Assembly (NCBI RefSeq): GCF_902859825.1
Contig: NZ_CADIKB010000010.1
Location: forward strand, 1-64,000
Reading direction: 5' to 3'
DNA: 64,000 nt
DNA from: Paraburkholderia phenoliruptrix
GTDB taxonomy: Bacteria > Pseudomonadota > Gammaproteobacteria > Burkholderiales > Burkholderiaceae
The first letter of the stretch is position 1, and every line of letters begins with the position of its first letter. Below, one piece after another: positions 9,708-18,043 of the stretch. The position numbers were made by a program, and so were the translations under genes. Below the pieces are notes generated by a model that did not search any database, was not told the DNA's origin, and saw only the letters and a program-made list of their open reading frames with translations.

Positions 9708-11060
9708 ATGGAACTTGCCCTCCTTTCTATTAGCTTCCTCGTTTTTCTGGTGCTCGGCGTTCCGGTTTCGTTCGCGCTGGGCCTCTCGTGCGTGCTCACG
9801 TACCTGTATGAAGGGCTGCCCGCTGCCACGGCGATGCAGTCGATGGTCTCGGGGATGAACGCGTTCTCGTTCCTGGCGGTACCGTTCTTCATCTTCTCCG
9901 GCGAACTCATGCTTCACGGCGGCATTGCCGACCGGATTCTGCGTTTCGCGCAAGCCACGGTCGGCCATTTCCGCGGCGGGCTCGGCATGGCCAACGTGGT
10001 CGCGTGCACGTTGTTCGGCGGCGTCTCGGGTTCGCCCACGGCGGACACGTCGGCCATGGGCGGCGTCGTCATTCCGCTGATGAAGCGCGAGGGCTACAGC
10101 GCCGCCTACGCGGTCAACGTGACCACGCACTCGTCGCTCGCGGGCGCACTGATGCCCACGTCGACCAACATGATCATCTACGCGTTCGCCGCGCAAGGCA
10201 TCACGGGCACGCTGAACGGTGTGCCGATGAGCGGCGTGTCGATCGGCGATCTGCTGTTTTCGGGGCTGTTGCCGGTGTTGTGGGTGATGGGCTTCGTGCT
10301 GATCGCGGCTTACTGGCAAGCGGTGCGCTACGGCTATCCGCGCCGTCCCGACGGTTCGACCGGACTGCAACGGTTCCCGGGCTGGATGGCGGTTGTCCGC
10401 ACGTTCCTCGGCGCGTTGCCGGGCCTGATGGTCATTGCAATCATTCTGGTCTGCGTGGCAAAGGGTATTGCGACGGCGACGGAAGCGGCCGCTATCGCCG
10501 TGGCTTATTCGCTCGTGCTCACGGTCGTTGTGTATCGCTCGATGACGCTCAAGAAGCTCTCCTTCGCCTTGTCGAAGGCCGCGAAGACCACGGGCGTGGT
10601 GCTGCTGCTGATCGGCGTGTCGAACATGCTGCGCTTCCAGATGGCGTATCTGGAGATTCCGGATGCGATCGAGCACATGCTCGACGGCGCGACCAGCATC
10701 CCCTGGCTGATGCTGCTGTACATCAACGTGATCCAGATTTTCCTCGGCACCTTCGTCGACATGGCGGCGCACATCCTGATCACCACGCCGCTGTTCCTGC
10801 CGATGGCGATGCATAGCGGCGTCGGCCCCGTGCAGTTCGGCATCATGATCCTGCTGAATTGCGCGTTGGGGCTCGTGCATCCGCCGATCGGCTCGGTGCA
10901 ATTCATCGGATGCGCAATTGGCAATGTGTCGATTGGGGAAACTACCAAGGTGGCGTGGCCGTACTACCTCGCTATCTTCAGCGCCATCAACATTGTGACG
11001 TACGTCCCGATGTTCTCCACGTGGTTGCCGAGCCTGATAAACGGACACCCGGTCTTCTGA
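9708..11060 (+). CDS. TRAP transporter large permease, DctM family
   Basis: 450 residues with roughly 11-12 membrane segments. Recognisable DctM elements are the P-F-F-I-F-S-G-E-L-M stretch, the G-G-V-S-G-S-P-T-A-D-T-S-A-M-G segment that forms an ion/substrate site in the family, and the C-terminal half repeat with V-D-M-A-A-H-I-L-I-T-T-P-L-F-L-P. It is the transport subunit of the operon. The gene starts 7 bases after dctQ. A porin gene follows after 79 bases in the same direction and may be co-transcribed. Confidence 0.94.
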   Translation: MELALLSISFLVFLVLGVPVSFALGLSCVLTYLYEGLPAATAMQSMVSGMNAFSFLAVPFFIFSGELMLHGGIADRILRFAQATVGHFRGGLGMANVVACTLFGGVSGSPTADTSAMGGVVIPLMKREGYSAAYAVNVTTHSSLAGALMPTSTNMIIYAFAAQGITGTLNGVPMSGVSIGDLLFSGLLPVLWVMGFVLIAAYWQAVRYGYPRRPDGSTGLQRFPGWMAVVRTFLGALPGLMVIAIILVCVAKGIATATEAAAIAVAYSLVLTVVVYRSMTLKKLSFALSKAAKTTGVVLLLIGVSNMLRFQMAYLEIPDAIEHMLDGATSIPWLMLLYINVIQIFLGTFVDMAAHILITTPLFLPMAMHSGVGPVQFGIMILLNCALGLVHPPIGSVQFIGCAIGNVSIGETTKVAWPYYLAIFSAINIVTYVPMFSTWLPSLINGHPVF

Positions 11061-11139
11061 CCTGAACCCCGCGATTAACCGGTTAGGAAGCGCAAATAAA
11101 GCCGGTAGTCAAGAACAATTTTTTTGAAGAGGAGCATCA

Positions 11140-12339
11140 ATGAAAAAGGCACTAGCAACCTCGGCTCTCGGCCTCGTCGCCCTGAGCGCGCACGCTCAGA
11201 GCAACGTCACGCTGTACGGTATCGTCGATACGGGTATCGGCTACCAAAGCAGCTCGGCCGCGCTCGGTTCCAATTCGGGCGGCCGCTCGGTGGTGAAGAT
11301 GAACAACGGCATCTGGGCGGGCAGCCGCTTCGGCCTGAAGGGCGGCGACGATCTTGGCGGCGGTACCAAGGCCATTTTCCAGCTGGAACAGGGCTTTAAC
11401 AGCGCCACGGGTGCTCAGGGCGTGAGCGGCCTCGCATTCAACCGCCAGGCATGGGTGGGCGTGACGAACCCCACGTACGGTACGCTGACGGCCGGCCGCC
11501 AGTACACGTCGTACTACACGCTGCTGTCCCCGTACAGCCCGACCACGTGGCTGACGGGCGCTTACGGCGCGCATCCGGGCGATATCGACTCGCTGGACAC
11601 GCTGTATCGCGTCAACAATTCGCTGGTGTACACGTCGCCGAACATGCACGGCCTGACGGTGAGCGGTTCGTATGCGCTGGGCGGCGTGGCCGGCCGGCTC
11701 AACGCGGGCTCGACCTGGAGCGCGGCAGTCCAGTACCTGAACGGCCCGTTCGGTATCGCGGCCGGCTTCCAGCGCATCAACAACTCCACGCTGGGCGGCG
11801 GCGCCTGGGGCGCGGATTCCACGGCATCGAACAACGGTTCGGAGCCGGGCGTCTCGGGTATCAACAACGGCTACCGCACGGCGCAGGCGCAGCAGCGCGT
11901 GGCGGTTACGGGCGGCTATGCGTTCAGCTCGCAACTGGATGTGTCGTTCTCGTACTCGAACGTGCAATACATTCCGGGCGTAGGCTCGGCGTTCCGCCAC
12001 GAAGCGATCTTCAACACCGCGGGCGCAGTGGTGCACTTCAAGCCGATCAGCGCGCTGGATCTGGCGGCTGGCTATAGCTACACGCGTGCCACGGAATCGA
12101 ACGGCATTTCGAGTGCGGCTCGTTATCATCAGTTCAACCTGTCGCAGTACTACAGCCTGTCCAAGCGCACCGGTCTGTACGCGCTGGAAGCGTATCAGCG
12201 TGCAAGCGGCCAGACGATCGGCAACAACGGCGTGAGCATCATCAACGCAACGGCCGATATCGGCGACGGTCAGAATAGCGCACCGTCCTCGTCGCGTAGC
12301 CAGTTTGCTGCAGGCGTGGGCATCATCCACCGCTTCTGA
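11140..12339 (+). CDS. Gram-negative porin (Burkholderia OmpC-like trimeric porin)
   Basis: 399 residues with a signal peptide (about 1-19, A-H-A|Q). The mature start Q-S-N-V-T-L-Y-G-I-V-D-T-G is the standard beta-proteobacterial porin N-terminus, and the protein ends in phenylalanine (I-I-H-R-F) as beta-barrels do for BAM recognition. AAGAGGAG precedes the ATG. It is a general diffusion channel in the outer membrane. Its place after the TRAP operon suggests it supplies the sugar acid to the periplasm; this link is inferred from position only. Confidence 0.94.
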   Translation: MKKALATSALGLVALSAHAQSNVTLYGIVDTGIGYQSSSAALGSNSGGRSVVKMNNGIWAGSRFGLKGGDDLGGGTKAIFQLEQGFNSATGAQGVSGLAFNRQAWVGVTNPTYGTLTAGRQYTSYYTLLSPYSPTTWLTGAYGAHPGDIDSLDTLYRVNNSLVYTSPNMHGLTVSGSYALGGVAGRLNAGSTWSAAVQYLNGPFGIAAGFQRINNSTLGGGAWGADSTASNNGSEPGVSGINNGYRTAQAQQRVAVTGGYAFSSQLDVSFSYSNVQYIPGVGSAFRHEAIFNTAGAVVHFKPISALDLAAGYSYTRATESNGISSAARYHQFNLSQYYSLSKRTGLYALEAYQRASGQTIGNNGVSIINATADIGDGQNSAPSSSRSQFAAGVGIIHRF

Positions 12340-12353
12340 TCGGTCAGAGTAGG

Positions 12354-12391
12354 GGCGGCGTGTTGTTGCGCCGCCACAGTGACGCGTTTTT
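12354..12391 (+). terminator. Putative terminator after the porin gene
   Basis: GGCGGCG (12354-12360) pairs with CGCCGCC (12369-12375) around an 8-base loop. A run of six T residues comes about ten bases later, so the geometry is imperfect. Confidence 0.5.
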
Positions 12392-12446
12392 TAACGTGCC
12401 GCTGGGCATGACCCAGGCTGCGCGCGCAATGCGCGCAGCGTTTAAT

Positions 12447-12638
12447 TCACTTCCCGCTGTCGGACCACAAGCGTCCTCCCGTTGCCCAATTTTCGCGCTT
12501 CACGTCGGTGAGAATGATGTCCACCGAATTCGGCTCCACGCCGAGCGACTCGCAGGTCGCTTTCGTGATGGCTTCCACAAATTGGCGTTTCTGCTCCAGC
12601 GAGCGGCCCTCAAACAGTTCGATATGAAACGTGGGCAT
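12447..12638 (-). CDS. 4-oxalocrotonate tautomerase family protein
   Basis: 63 residues, the size of a 4-OT subunit. The catalytic Pro-1 is exposed after Met removal (M-P-T-F-H-I-E), and R-S-x-E-Q-K-R-x-F-V-x-A-I-T is the family helix. The start ATG at 12638 has GGAG upstream. Known members tautomerise 2-hydroxymuconate-type dienols or act as promiscuous dehalogenases; the substrate here is unknown. It sits 59 bases after the class II aldolase stop, in the same direction, and probably belongs to that operon. Confidence 0.9.
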   Translation of the reverse strand: MPTFHIELFEGRSLEQKRQFVEAITKATCESLGVEPNSVDIILTDVKRENWATGGRLWSDSGK

Positions 12639-12697
12639 GGTTGGGCTCCGTTTGAGAAAGTGAGCGGCGCGGCTTGCCGCGATCGTCAGGTCGACTG

Positions 12698-13474
12698 TCA
12701 GTTCCGGTAGCTGGGATCGAGCCGATCGAGCTTGCGCAGCAGTGCCGGCCATTCCAGGGCTCCTTCGATTGCGCCGCCATCGTAGAGCTGCTCGGCCGTG
12801 CGCGCGGCGACCGCGTCGTCGGGCACGACGAGCGGCGCGCCGCAGGCCTGCGCCTGCAACTGGATCTCGCATGCTTTCAGCAATGTCGCCATCAGCACAT
12901 AGGCTTCGGCAACCGTGCGGCCGACCGTCAGCGTGCCGTGATTGCGCAGCAGCATGGCCGGCTTGTCCGCGAGATGCTCGACGAGGCGCGCGCTCTCGGC
13001 CGGCGTAAAAGCGAGGCCTTCATAGTCGTGGTAGGCGAGCTGGCGATAAAAACGCAGCGCGTGTTGCGACGCGGGCAGCAAGCCCTCAGGCTGCGCGGAC
13101 ACGGCCACGCCCGCCGAATTGTGCAGATGCATCACGCAGAAAGCGTCGGCGCGTGCCGCATGCACGGCCGCGTGGATCGCAAAACCGGTCACGTTGACCG
13201 CATGTTCGTTTGCGCCGACCCTGTTGCCGTCGATGTCGATCTTCACCAGATTTGACGCGCTGACTTCATCGAACGCGAGGCCGAACGGATTGATCAGAAA
13301 GTGGCCCGGCTCGTCGGGCACACTCGCGGAGATATGCGTGTAGATGAGATCGTCCCAGCCGTTGAGCGCGACGAGGCGGTAGGCAGCGGCGAGATCGACG
13401 CGGGTCTGCTGTTCCGCCTCCGAGCGCGGGCCGGACTGCGCAACGTGGCCCTTGGGGATATGAGTGAACGACAT
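12698..13474 (-). CDS. Class II aldolase/adducin family protein
   Basis: 258 residues. The aldolase II/adducin domain (about 25-210) keeps the zinc ligands: the H-L-H pair at 116 and 118 and the later H179 in R-N-H-G. The Y-T-H-I-S-A-S-V-P and N-P-F-G-L segments are conserved in family members that include fuculose- and ribulose-phosphate aldolases and many unassigned bacterial proteins. It is cytosolic. The neighbours (urea channel upstream, tautomerase downstream) do not fix a substrate, so a precise aldolase function is not claimed. Confidence 0.87.
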   Translation of the reverse strand: MSFTHIPKGHVAQSGPRSEAEQQTRVDLAAAYRLVALNGWDDLIYTHISASVPDEPGHFLINPFGLAFDEVSASNLVKIDIDGNRVGANEHAVNVTGFAIHAAVHAARADAFCVMHLHNSAGVAVSAQPEGLLPASQHALRFYRQLAYHDYEGLAFTPAESARLVEHLADKPAMLLRNHGTLTVGRTVAEAYVLMATLLKACEIQLQAQACGAPLVVPDDAVAARTAEQLYDGGAIEGALEWPALLRKLDRLDPSYRN

Positions 13475-13508
13475 ACGGTTCTCCTGATGATGCGCGATGA
13501 GCGGTGCG

Positions 13509-14381
13509 TTAGCTCGTCATGCGCTGCCTCAGCCATTGCGCGCCCCACGTGGCGGCGACAAACGGTGCGCTCAGCGCGGGCAAGCCGAGGTAGGCCGCGC
13601 CCGCCTGCACTATCGCCGACAGCGTCACGCCGCCGAGCATCCACGTCGCGCCGTATTCGGCGAGCGCCAGCGCGGTCAGCGCGCCGTTGAATCCTAGCAG
13701 GCCTGCGTCAAACCAGCTTGCCCGCGCGCCCAGCAGCAGATGCTCGCCGCTCGCGAGGGCGGCGCCCGTCAGCGCGTAAAGCGCGTGACGGGGCGACGCC
13801 GCCGCAATGCCGATCAATACGAGCGCGCCCGCCGGGGGGGCCGACGCAAAGCCGGTTTGCGCGAGACCCGCAAGCATGCCGCCGAGGAGTTCTGCAACGC
13901 CGAATGTAGGTGCCGCTGGCGCGCATGGAGGCGCGTTTGCAATAGGCGCGTTTGCAATGAGCGGCAGCCACAGCCAGGTGACGAATAGACAGGGGCTCGA
14001 GAAAAAGCCCAAGCCGCGTGCGCGCAACCACTGCGTCCACGGTGCGAGAAGCCACGCCGTGCCTGTTGCGGCGAGAATGGCGATGGCGGTGGCCGTCGCG
14101 GTATCGGCGATGAAGCTGAACGCGGCGAGTCCGGCCAGCGCGCCGTTAAAGCCATGCAGGCCCGCGCGCAGATCGTTGTCGGGATAGCCGGCCAGCACGG
14201 CGCTCACGTTGGCCGCCACCGCGCCGGTCAGCGCCGCGCACGCGAGACGTGGATCCCATAGCAGCCAGCCGGCGACGAGGCATGCGCCCGTGAACGCGTT
14301 CGCTTGCAGCACGATTTGACCGACGCTGCGCAGCAGCGTGCGCAAAGCGGCAGAGTGTGCTTCGGTCGCGGCGGCGTGCAT
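13509..14381 (-). CDS. Urea transporter (UT family channel)
   Basis: 290 residues. Two homologous halves carry the UT repeats G-L-H-G-F-N-G-A-L-A-G and G-L-L-G-F-N-G-A-L-T-A, which mark the urea pore in bacterial and animal UT proteins. About ten hydrophobic spans. I used the ATG at 14381; a TTG at 14513 would add 44 residues and no clear ribosome site supports either. It should be an inner-membrane passive urea channel. No urease gene is nearby; the class II aldolase gene starts 34 bases downstream, so the two are probably co-transcribed. Confidence 0.85.
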   Translation of the reverse strand: MHAAATEAHSAALRTLLRSVGQIVLQANAFTGACLVAGWLLWDPRLACAALTGAVAANVSAVLAGYPDNDLRAGLHGFNGALAGLAAFSFIADTATATAIAILAATGTAWLLAPWTQWLRARGLGFFSSPCLFVTWLWLPLIANAPIANAPPCAPAAPTFGVAELLGGMLAGLAQTGFASAPPAGALVLIGIAAASPRHALYALTGAALASGEHLLLGARASWFDAGLLGFNGALTALALAEYGATWMLGGVTLSAIVQAGAAYLGLPALSAPFVAATWGAQWLRQRMTS

Positions 14382-14605
14382 GAGTTCGAGAGAGGGGAGC
14401 GTGCGGGGACGCACAGACTTGAAACGCGAGCATAGGCCAATGCGGCCGCTGTGTGCATGCTGCGCTTTGATAGTGGCTATTTGTGATGACGGCGCGCGAA
14501 CGCCGGCCTCCAATGCGGATATCCGAGCATCTACGAACGCTGCGGCTTCGCGCTACGATGTGAACGCGGCGCGTGCCGCGGCTTTCATCCTAAGGAGACG
14601 ATCCG

Positions 14606-15160
14606 ATGCGTGAACTACGGTGGGCATCGCAAGAAGGCGACGGTATCGAACATCTGGCGTTCGAAGCGCGCGAGGATGGCTTTCAGGTGGAGAGCGTCGT
14701 GGTCGGCCAGCGCTACGGCAAGTCCTACGGACTGCACTATGAAGTGCGCTGCGACACGCAATGGCGCACACGCTACGCGCGGCTGAAGATCGTCGGCGCA
14801 GGCGAGCTGGAGCTGCACGGCGACGGCGACGGTCATTGGCGCGATGGTCACGGCCTCATGTTGAGCGCGATCGAGGGATGCGTCGACATCGATATTGCGG
14901 CCACGCCGTTCACCAACACGCTGCCGATTCGCCGGCTGCAGCTTGCGCAAGGCGAGCGCCGATCTTTGCAGGTTGCCTATATTTCAACGCCGGATCTGCA
15001 GGTCACGCGCGTCGAGCAGGCCTATTCGTGCATCGAGCTTGGCCGCGAATATCGCTACGAAGGCATTTTCCGCAACTTCACGGCGAATATGAAAGTGGAT
15101 GAAGACGGGCTCGTGATCGACTATCCAACCTTGTTTACCCGCCTGCCGCGCGAGCGTTGA
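14606..15160 (+). CDS. Putative glycolipid-binding family protein
   Basis: 184 residues, no signal peptide. I recognise the PF06475-like pattern: an N-terminal W-x-S-Q-E-G-x-G-I-E-H segment, G-x-x-Y-x-L-H-Y-E-V-R-C-D in the middle, and C-terminal D-G-L-V-I-D-Y-P-x-L-F-T-R. The fold is related to lipoprotein-localisation-type half-barrels; the biochemical role is not established. AAGGAG precedes the ATG. Its last 26 bases overlap the 3' end of the convergent alpha/beta hydrolase gene. Confidence 0.8.
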   Translation: MRELRWASQEGDGIEHLAFEAREDGFQVESVVVGQRYGKSYGLHYEVRCDTQWRTRYARLKIVGAGELELHGDGDGHWRDGHGLMLSAIEGCVDIDIAATPFTNTLPIRRLQLAQGERRSLQVAYISTPDLQVTRVEQAYSCIELGREYRYEGIFRNFTANMKVDEDGLVIDYPTLFTRLPRER

Positions 15161-16130
15161 GCGGCGGGGTGGCCGAGCCAGTAGAGCCGGTCGAGCCGGT
15201 CGAGCCGCCCGGTCCGTCCAGGTGCCGGGCCACAAAGCGCGCGATATACGCGGCGATAAGTTCCGGTTCGCGCAGCACGGCCCAATGACCGGCGTCGATT
15301 TCGATGCGTTCATAGGCGCCGAGCCAGATTTCCTGTCCTAGCGACAACTCGGGGCCGACGTAGCGGTCGCGCAGCGGCACGATAAATTGCACCGGCGCGT
15401 GGGCGCGGCGCGCCTGTGGATGCAATAGCTTGTCGAGAAAATTGGCGCGGTAAAGATTCAGGCCGTTGAGCGCATTGCGCAGTTGCGCGGGGTCGCGCGG
15501 CGCCTGTACGTGCTCCGTCACGCGCAGCCAGTGCGGCCACAGTCGCGCACCGCCAACACGCCACGCGAGCTCCGGGAGCCACGGCAGATGGAAAAAGAAA
15601 ATGTACCAGGACCTGAGCGTTTGACGGATCCGCGTTCCGCGCGGTTGTTTCGTCATCCTATATTTGTTGGCGGCGCTGTCCGCGTGGCGTGAGCCCCGCG
15701 ACGCGCGATCGAGGGCATGATCGAAGGCGTGATCGAGACAGGGCCCGGAAATGGACGTATACGACGCAATCCGGCCTTTGAGCTGCGGGTCGGTGACGGC
15801 CTGCCAGCTTTGAATCGAGCCCCAGTCGTGACCGACCAGATGAAAAGGCTTGCCGCCGCAGGTTGCGTCCACAACGGCTGAAAGATCGGCGGCAAGTCGT
15901 TGAAGACGGTAGCTGCTGCGCGCCGCGGGCGCATCCGAGGCACCGGCGCCGCGCACGTCGTAGCTGATAACACGGTGGCCGCCGTCGAGTTGCGCGCGTA
16001 GCGGTTCCCATACGGCGGCCGAGTCGGGATAGCCGTGCACCAGCACGATCGGCGGCGCGTCGCGCGGACCGCTCACGTAGACCGCGAGCCGCACCTCGCC
16101 GGCATCGACCGATAACGTCTCGCGTATCAC
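15135..16130 (-). CDS. Alpha/beta hydrolase, epoxide-hydrolase-like
   Basis: 331 residues from a GTG at 16130 whose bases overlap the stop of the upstream gene (GTGA), implying translational coupling. Oxyanion motif H-G-Y-P-D-S is at about 32-37. The nucleophile elbow G-H-D-W-G-S at about 100-105 puts Asp102 where epoxide hydrolases and haloalkane dehalogenases have their nucleophile. The catalytic His lies in D-A-G-H-W near the end. The C-terminus is a low-complexity G-S-T repeat from a 9-base tandem repeat (about 15,180-15,207). It is last in a four-gene leftward cluster with a monooxygenase and an SDR, so a lipid or epoxide/ester substrate is plausible but unproven. Confidence 0.85.
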   Translation of the reverse strand: MIRETLSVDAGEVRLAVYVSGPRDAPPIVLVHGYPDSAAVWEPLRAQLDGGHRVISYDVRGAGASDAPAARSSYRLQRLAADLSAVVDATCGGKPFHLVGHDWGSIQSWQAVTDPQLKGRIASYTSISGPCLDHAFDHALDRASRGSRHADSAANKYRMTKQPRGTRIRQTLRSWYIFFFHLPWLPELAWRVGGARLWPHWLRVTEHVQAPRDPAQLRNALNGLNLYRANFLDKLLHPQARRAHAPVQFIVPLRDRYVGPELSLGQEIWLGAYERIEIDAGHWAVLREPELIAAYIARFVARHLDGPGGSTGSTGSTGSATPPLNARAAGG

Positions 16131-17008
16131 GCCGCCGCCCGCACGCCGCGCCGTGCGGCCCGGCGTATCTCCGGCGCCCGGGCGTTGGCTGCGTCGACTG
16201 CCGCGACGAGACCGTCGATGCGCGCGAGTTGCGCGCGATTGTCGTGGTCCCACGGATGAAAGCCCGGCCGGAAAAAGCTCAGCCATTCACCGGCGATGCG
16301 CGGAAATACGCCATGACGGGGTCCATAAAGATACTTGATCACGCGCCACATGCCGCGCAGATGACCGCCGCGTTTGCGATCCGCGATCATCAGACGCACG
16401 TGGTAATCGAACACGATGAGCCAGAAGGTGAGGGTCGTGGCGAGCATGATGCCCGTGCGCAGCAGATAGCGCCCGAGGCCGGGCTGGAGCACGGTGTTCC
16501 AGACATCGTAGGACACGGCCTTGTGCTCGGTCTCTTCGAGCGCGTGCCATGTCCACATTTGCGCATAGCCTTCAACGGATCCTTCGATACGCGTGGCGTC
16601 TTCGAGCAACAGGCCGGCCAGCATCGCCGTGTAGTGTTCGAGACACACGGTGACGGCCAACTGCCAGGAATGCGGCAGCACCTTGCGGCCGAAATTGAGG
16701 ATCGCCCACAGCCGCTTGTCGAGTTTATGCGCGGGCAAGCCGGCCTGTTGCAGGAGGTCGTTGTACTCGACGTGCTCGCGCGTATGCATGGCTTCCTGGC
16801 CGATAAAGCCGAGCACCTGATTCTTCAGCACGGGGTCGTCGATCCGGTCGCGATAGTTGCGCACACTGTCCATGAAAAAGCGCTCGCCGGCCGGAAACAG
16901 CAGCGAAAGCGCGTTGAAGAAGTGTGTCACATGCGAGCCTTGCGCGTGCCAGTCGCAGGCACGCTGCTGTGGAAGATTGAAGCGTAAATCGCGGCGAACG
17001 GGCATCAT
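16127..17008 (-). CDS. Predicted metal-dependent hydrolase (PF10118-type, ferritin-like diiron motifs)
   Basis: 293 residues. Carboxylate/His motifs look like a diiron four-helix bundle: E-A-M-H-T-R-E-H at about 72-79, a C-L-E-H helix near 123-126, and W-H-A-L-E-E-T-E-H-K-A near 153-163. A hydrophobic stretch follows (about 182-200). The family is annotated as a metal-dependent hydrolase but its reaction is unknown; an oxygenase role would fit the motifs. GGAGGG precedes the ATG. It lies between the SDR and the hydrolase in the monooxygenase cluster. Confidence 0.82.
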   Translation of the reverse strand: MMPVRRDLRFNLPQQRACDWHAQGSHVTHFFNALSLLFPAGERFFMDSVRNYRDRIDDPVLKNQVLGFIGQEAMHTREHVEYNDLLQQAGLPAHKLDKRLWAILNFGRKVLPHSWQLAVTVCLEHYTAMLAGLLLEDATRIEGSVEGYAQMWTWHALEETEHKAVSYDVWNTVLQPGLGRYLLRTGIMLATTLTFWLIVFDYHVRLMIADRKRGGHLRGMWRVIKYLYGPRHGVFPRIAGEWLSFFRPGFHPWDHDNRAQLARIDGLVAAVDAANARAPEIRRAARRGVRAAA

Positions 17009-17084
17009 GGCCTGATTCCCTCCGGTTCGTGTGAATTGCGGCGGCCCGTTATGGCACCTGCCGGTTTCCGAGTGTTGCTTTTCA

Positions 17085-17993
17085 TCATGCGCGTCTGTCC
17101 GCCAATGGCGCTGCGCGCTGCGCGCGTTTTTCCGCCATGCGCTTCATGCGCCGCGTTTGCAGCACGACGAGCGCCTGATAGGCGGCGGGCAGCGTACGCG
17201 CGAGCCAATCCGCAGCCCGCGCATCGCGGCCGATCAGCACGCGCCGCCTGTTGCGGCGCACGCCGTCGAGAATCACCCGCGCCGCTTCGTCGGCGGTGGT
17301 GATGAAGAACTTTTCGAAGTCGTCCTTGCCTTGCTGTTCGTTTTCCAGCATGAAACCGACCATGTTCGGCGCAATCCGGCTCGACTGCGCAATGCTCGTG
17401 CGGATGCCGCCGGGGTGCACGCAGGTTGCCGACACGCCGCACCGCATCAGGTCGAGCTCCTGACGCAACGCCTCGGTGAAGCCGCGCACCGCGAACTTCG
17501 TCGCGTTGTAGCCGCTCATGCCGGGCTGCGCAAACAGACCGAAGACGCTCGACGTATTGACGATGTGACCTTCGCCCGACGCCTTCAAATAAGGCAAAAA
17601 TGCCTTGGTGCCGTGCACGACGCCCCAGAAGTTGATGCCGACAATCCATTCGAGATCTGCGTAGTCCATGCCTTCGATGGTGCTCGACAGCGCCACGCCC
17701 GCGTTATTGAACACAAGGTTGACGCGCCGATGCTGCCTGGCCGTTTCGGCCGCCCACGCGAACATCGCGTCACGGTCCGACACGTCGAACACGGCGGTGG
17801 TGATGAGAAGCGGCGCGCCCACGATATGCGGCGCGGCGGCCTCGGCGAGCCGGGCGGTCTCCTCGAGGCTCGTTGCATGGCGGTCTGCGAGTGCGAGGTG
17901 GCAACCTTCGCGCGCAAGCCGGATCGCGAGCGCGCGCCCCATGCCCGAGCCTGCGCCCGTGATTGCGGCTACCTTGTCGGTGAAATGCTTCAT
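17085..17993 (-). CDS. Short-chain dehydrogenase/reductase (SadH-like)
   Basis: 302 residues. Classical SDR with T-G-A-G-S-G-M-G at 12-19, N-N-A-G at 96-99, catalytic Ser near 148-149 and Y162-N-A-T-K166. A roughly 40-residue C-terminal extension is rich in Arg and Ala. AGGAG precedes the ATG at 17993. The neighbours (flavin monooxygenase upstream, diiron-type and alpha/beta hydrolases downstream) recall the mycobacterial mymA operon, where a monooxygenase, a lipase and SadH act on lipids. The NAD(P) preference was not determined. Confidence 0.9.
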   Translation of the reverse strand: MKHFTDKVAAITGAGSGMGRALAIRLAREGCHLALADRHATSLEETARLAEAAAPHIVGAPLLITTAVFDVSDRDAMFAWAAETARQHRRVNLVFNNAGVALSSTIEGMDYADLEWIVGINFWGVVHGTKAFLPYLKASGEGHIVNTSSVFGLFAQPGMSGYNATKFAVRGFTEALRQELDLMRCGVSATCVHPGGIRTSIAQSSRIAPNMVGFMLENEQQGKDDFEKFFITTADEAARVILDGVRRNRRRVLIGRDARAADWLARTLPAAYQALVVLQTRRMKRMAEKRAQRAAPLADRRA

Positions 17994-18043
17994 TGGCTTG
18001 ATCTCCTGTCCTCTCTGAAGGTGCCTTGTCGTTATGTTCGGTT

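Noticed and set aside
15180..15207. 9-base tandem repeat encoding the G-S-T tail of the alpha/beta hydrolase
   Set aside because: It is inside the coding sequence, keeps the frame and lies outside the catalytic domain, so it needs no separate explanation.
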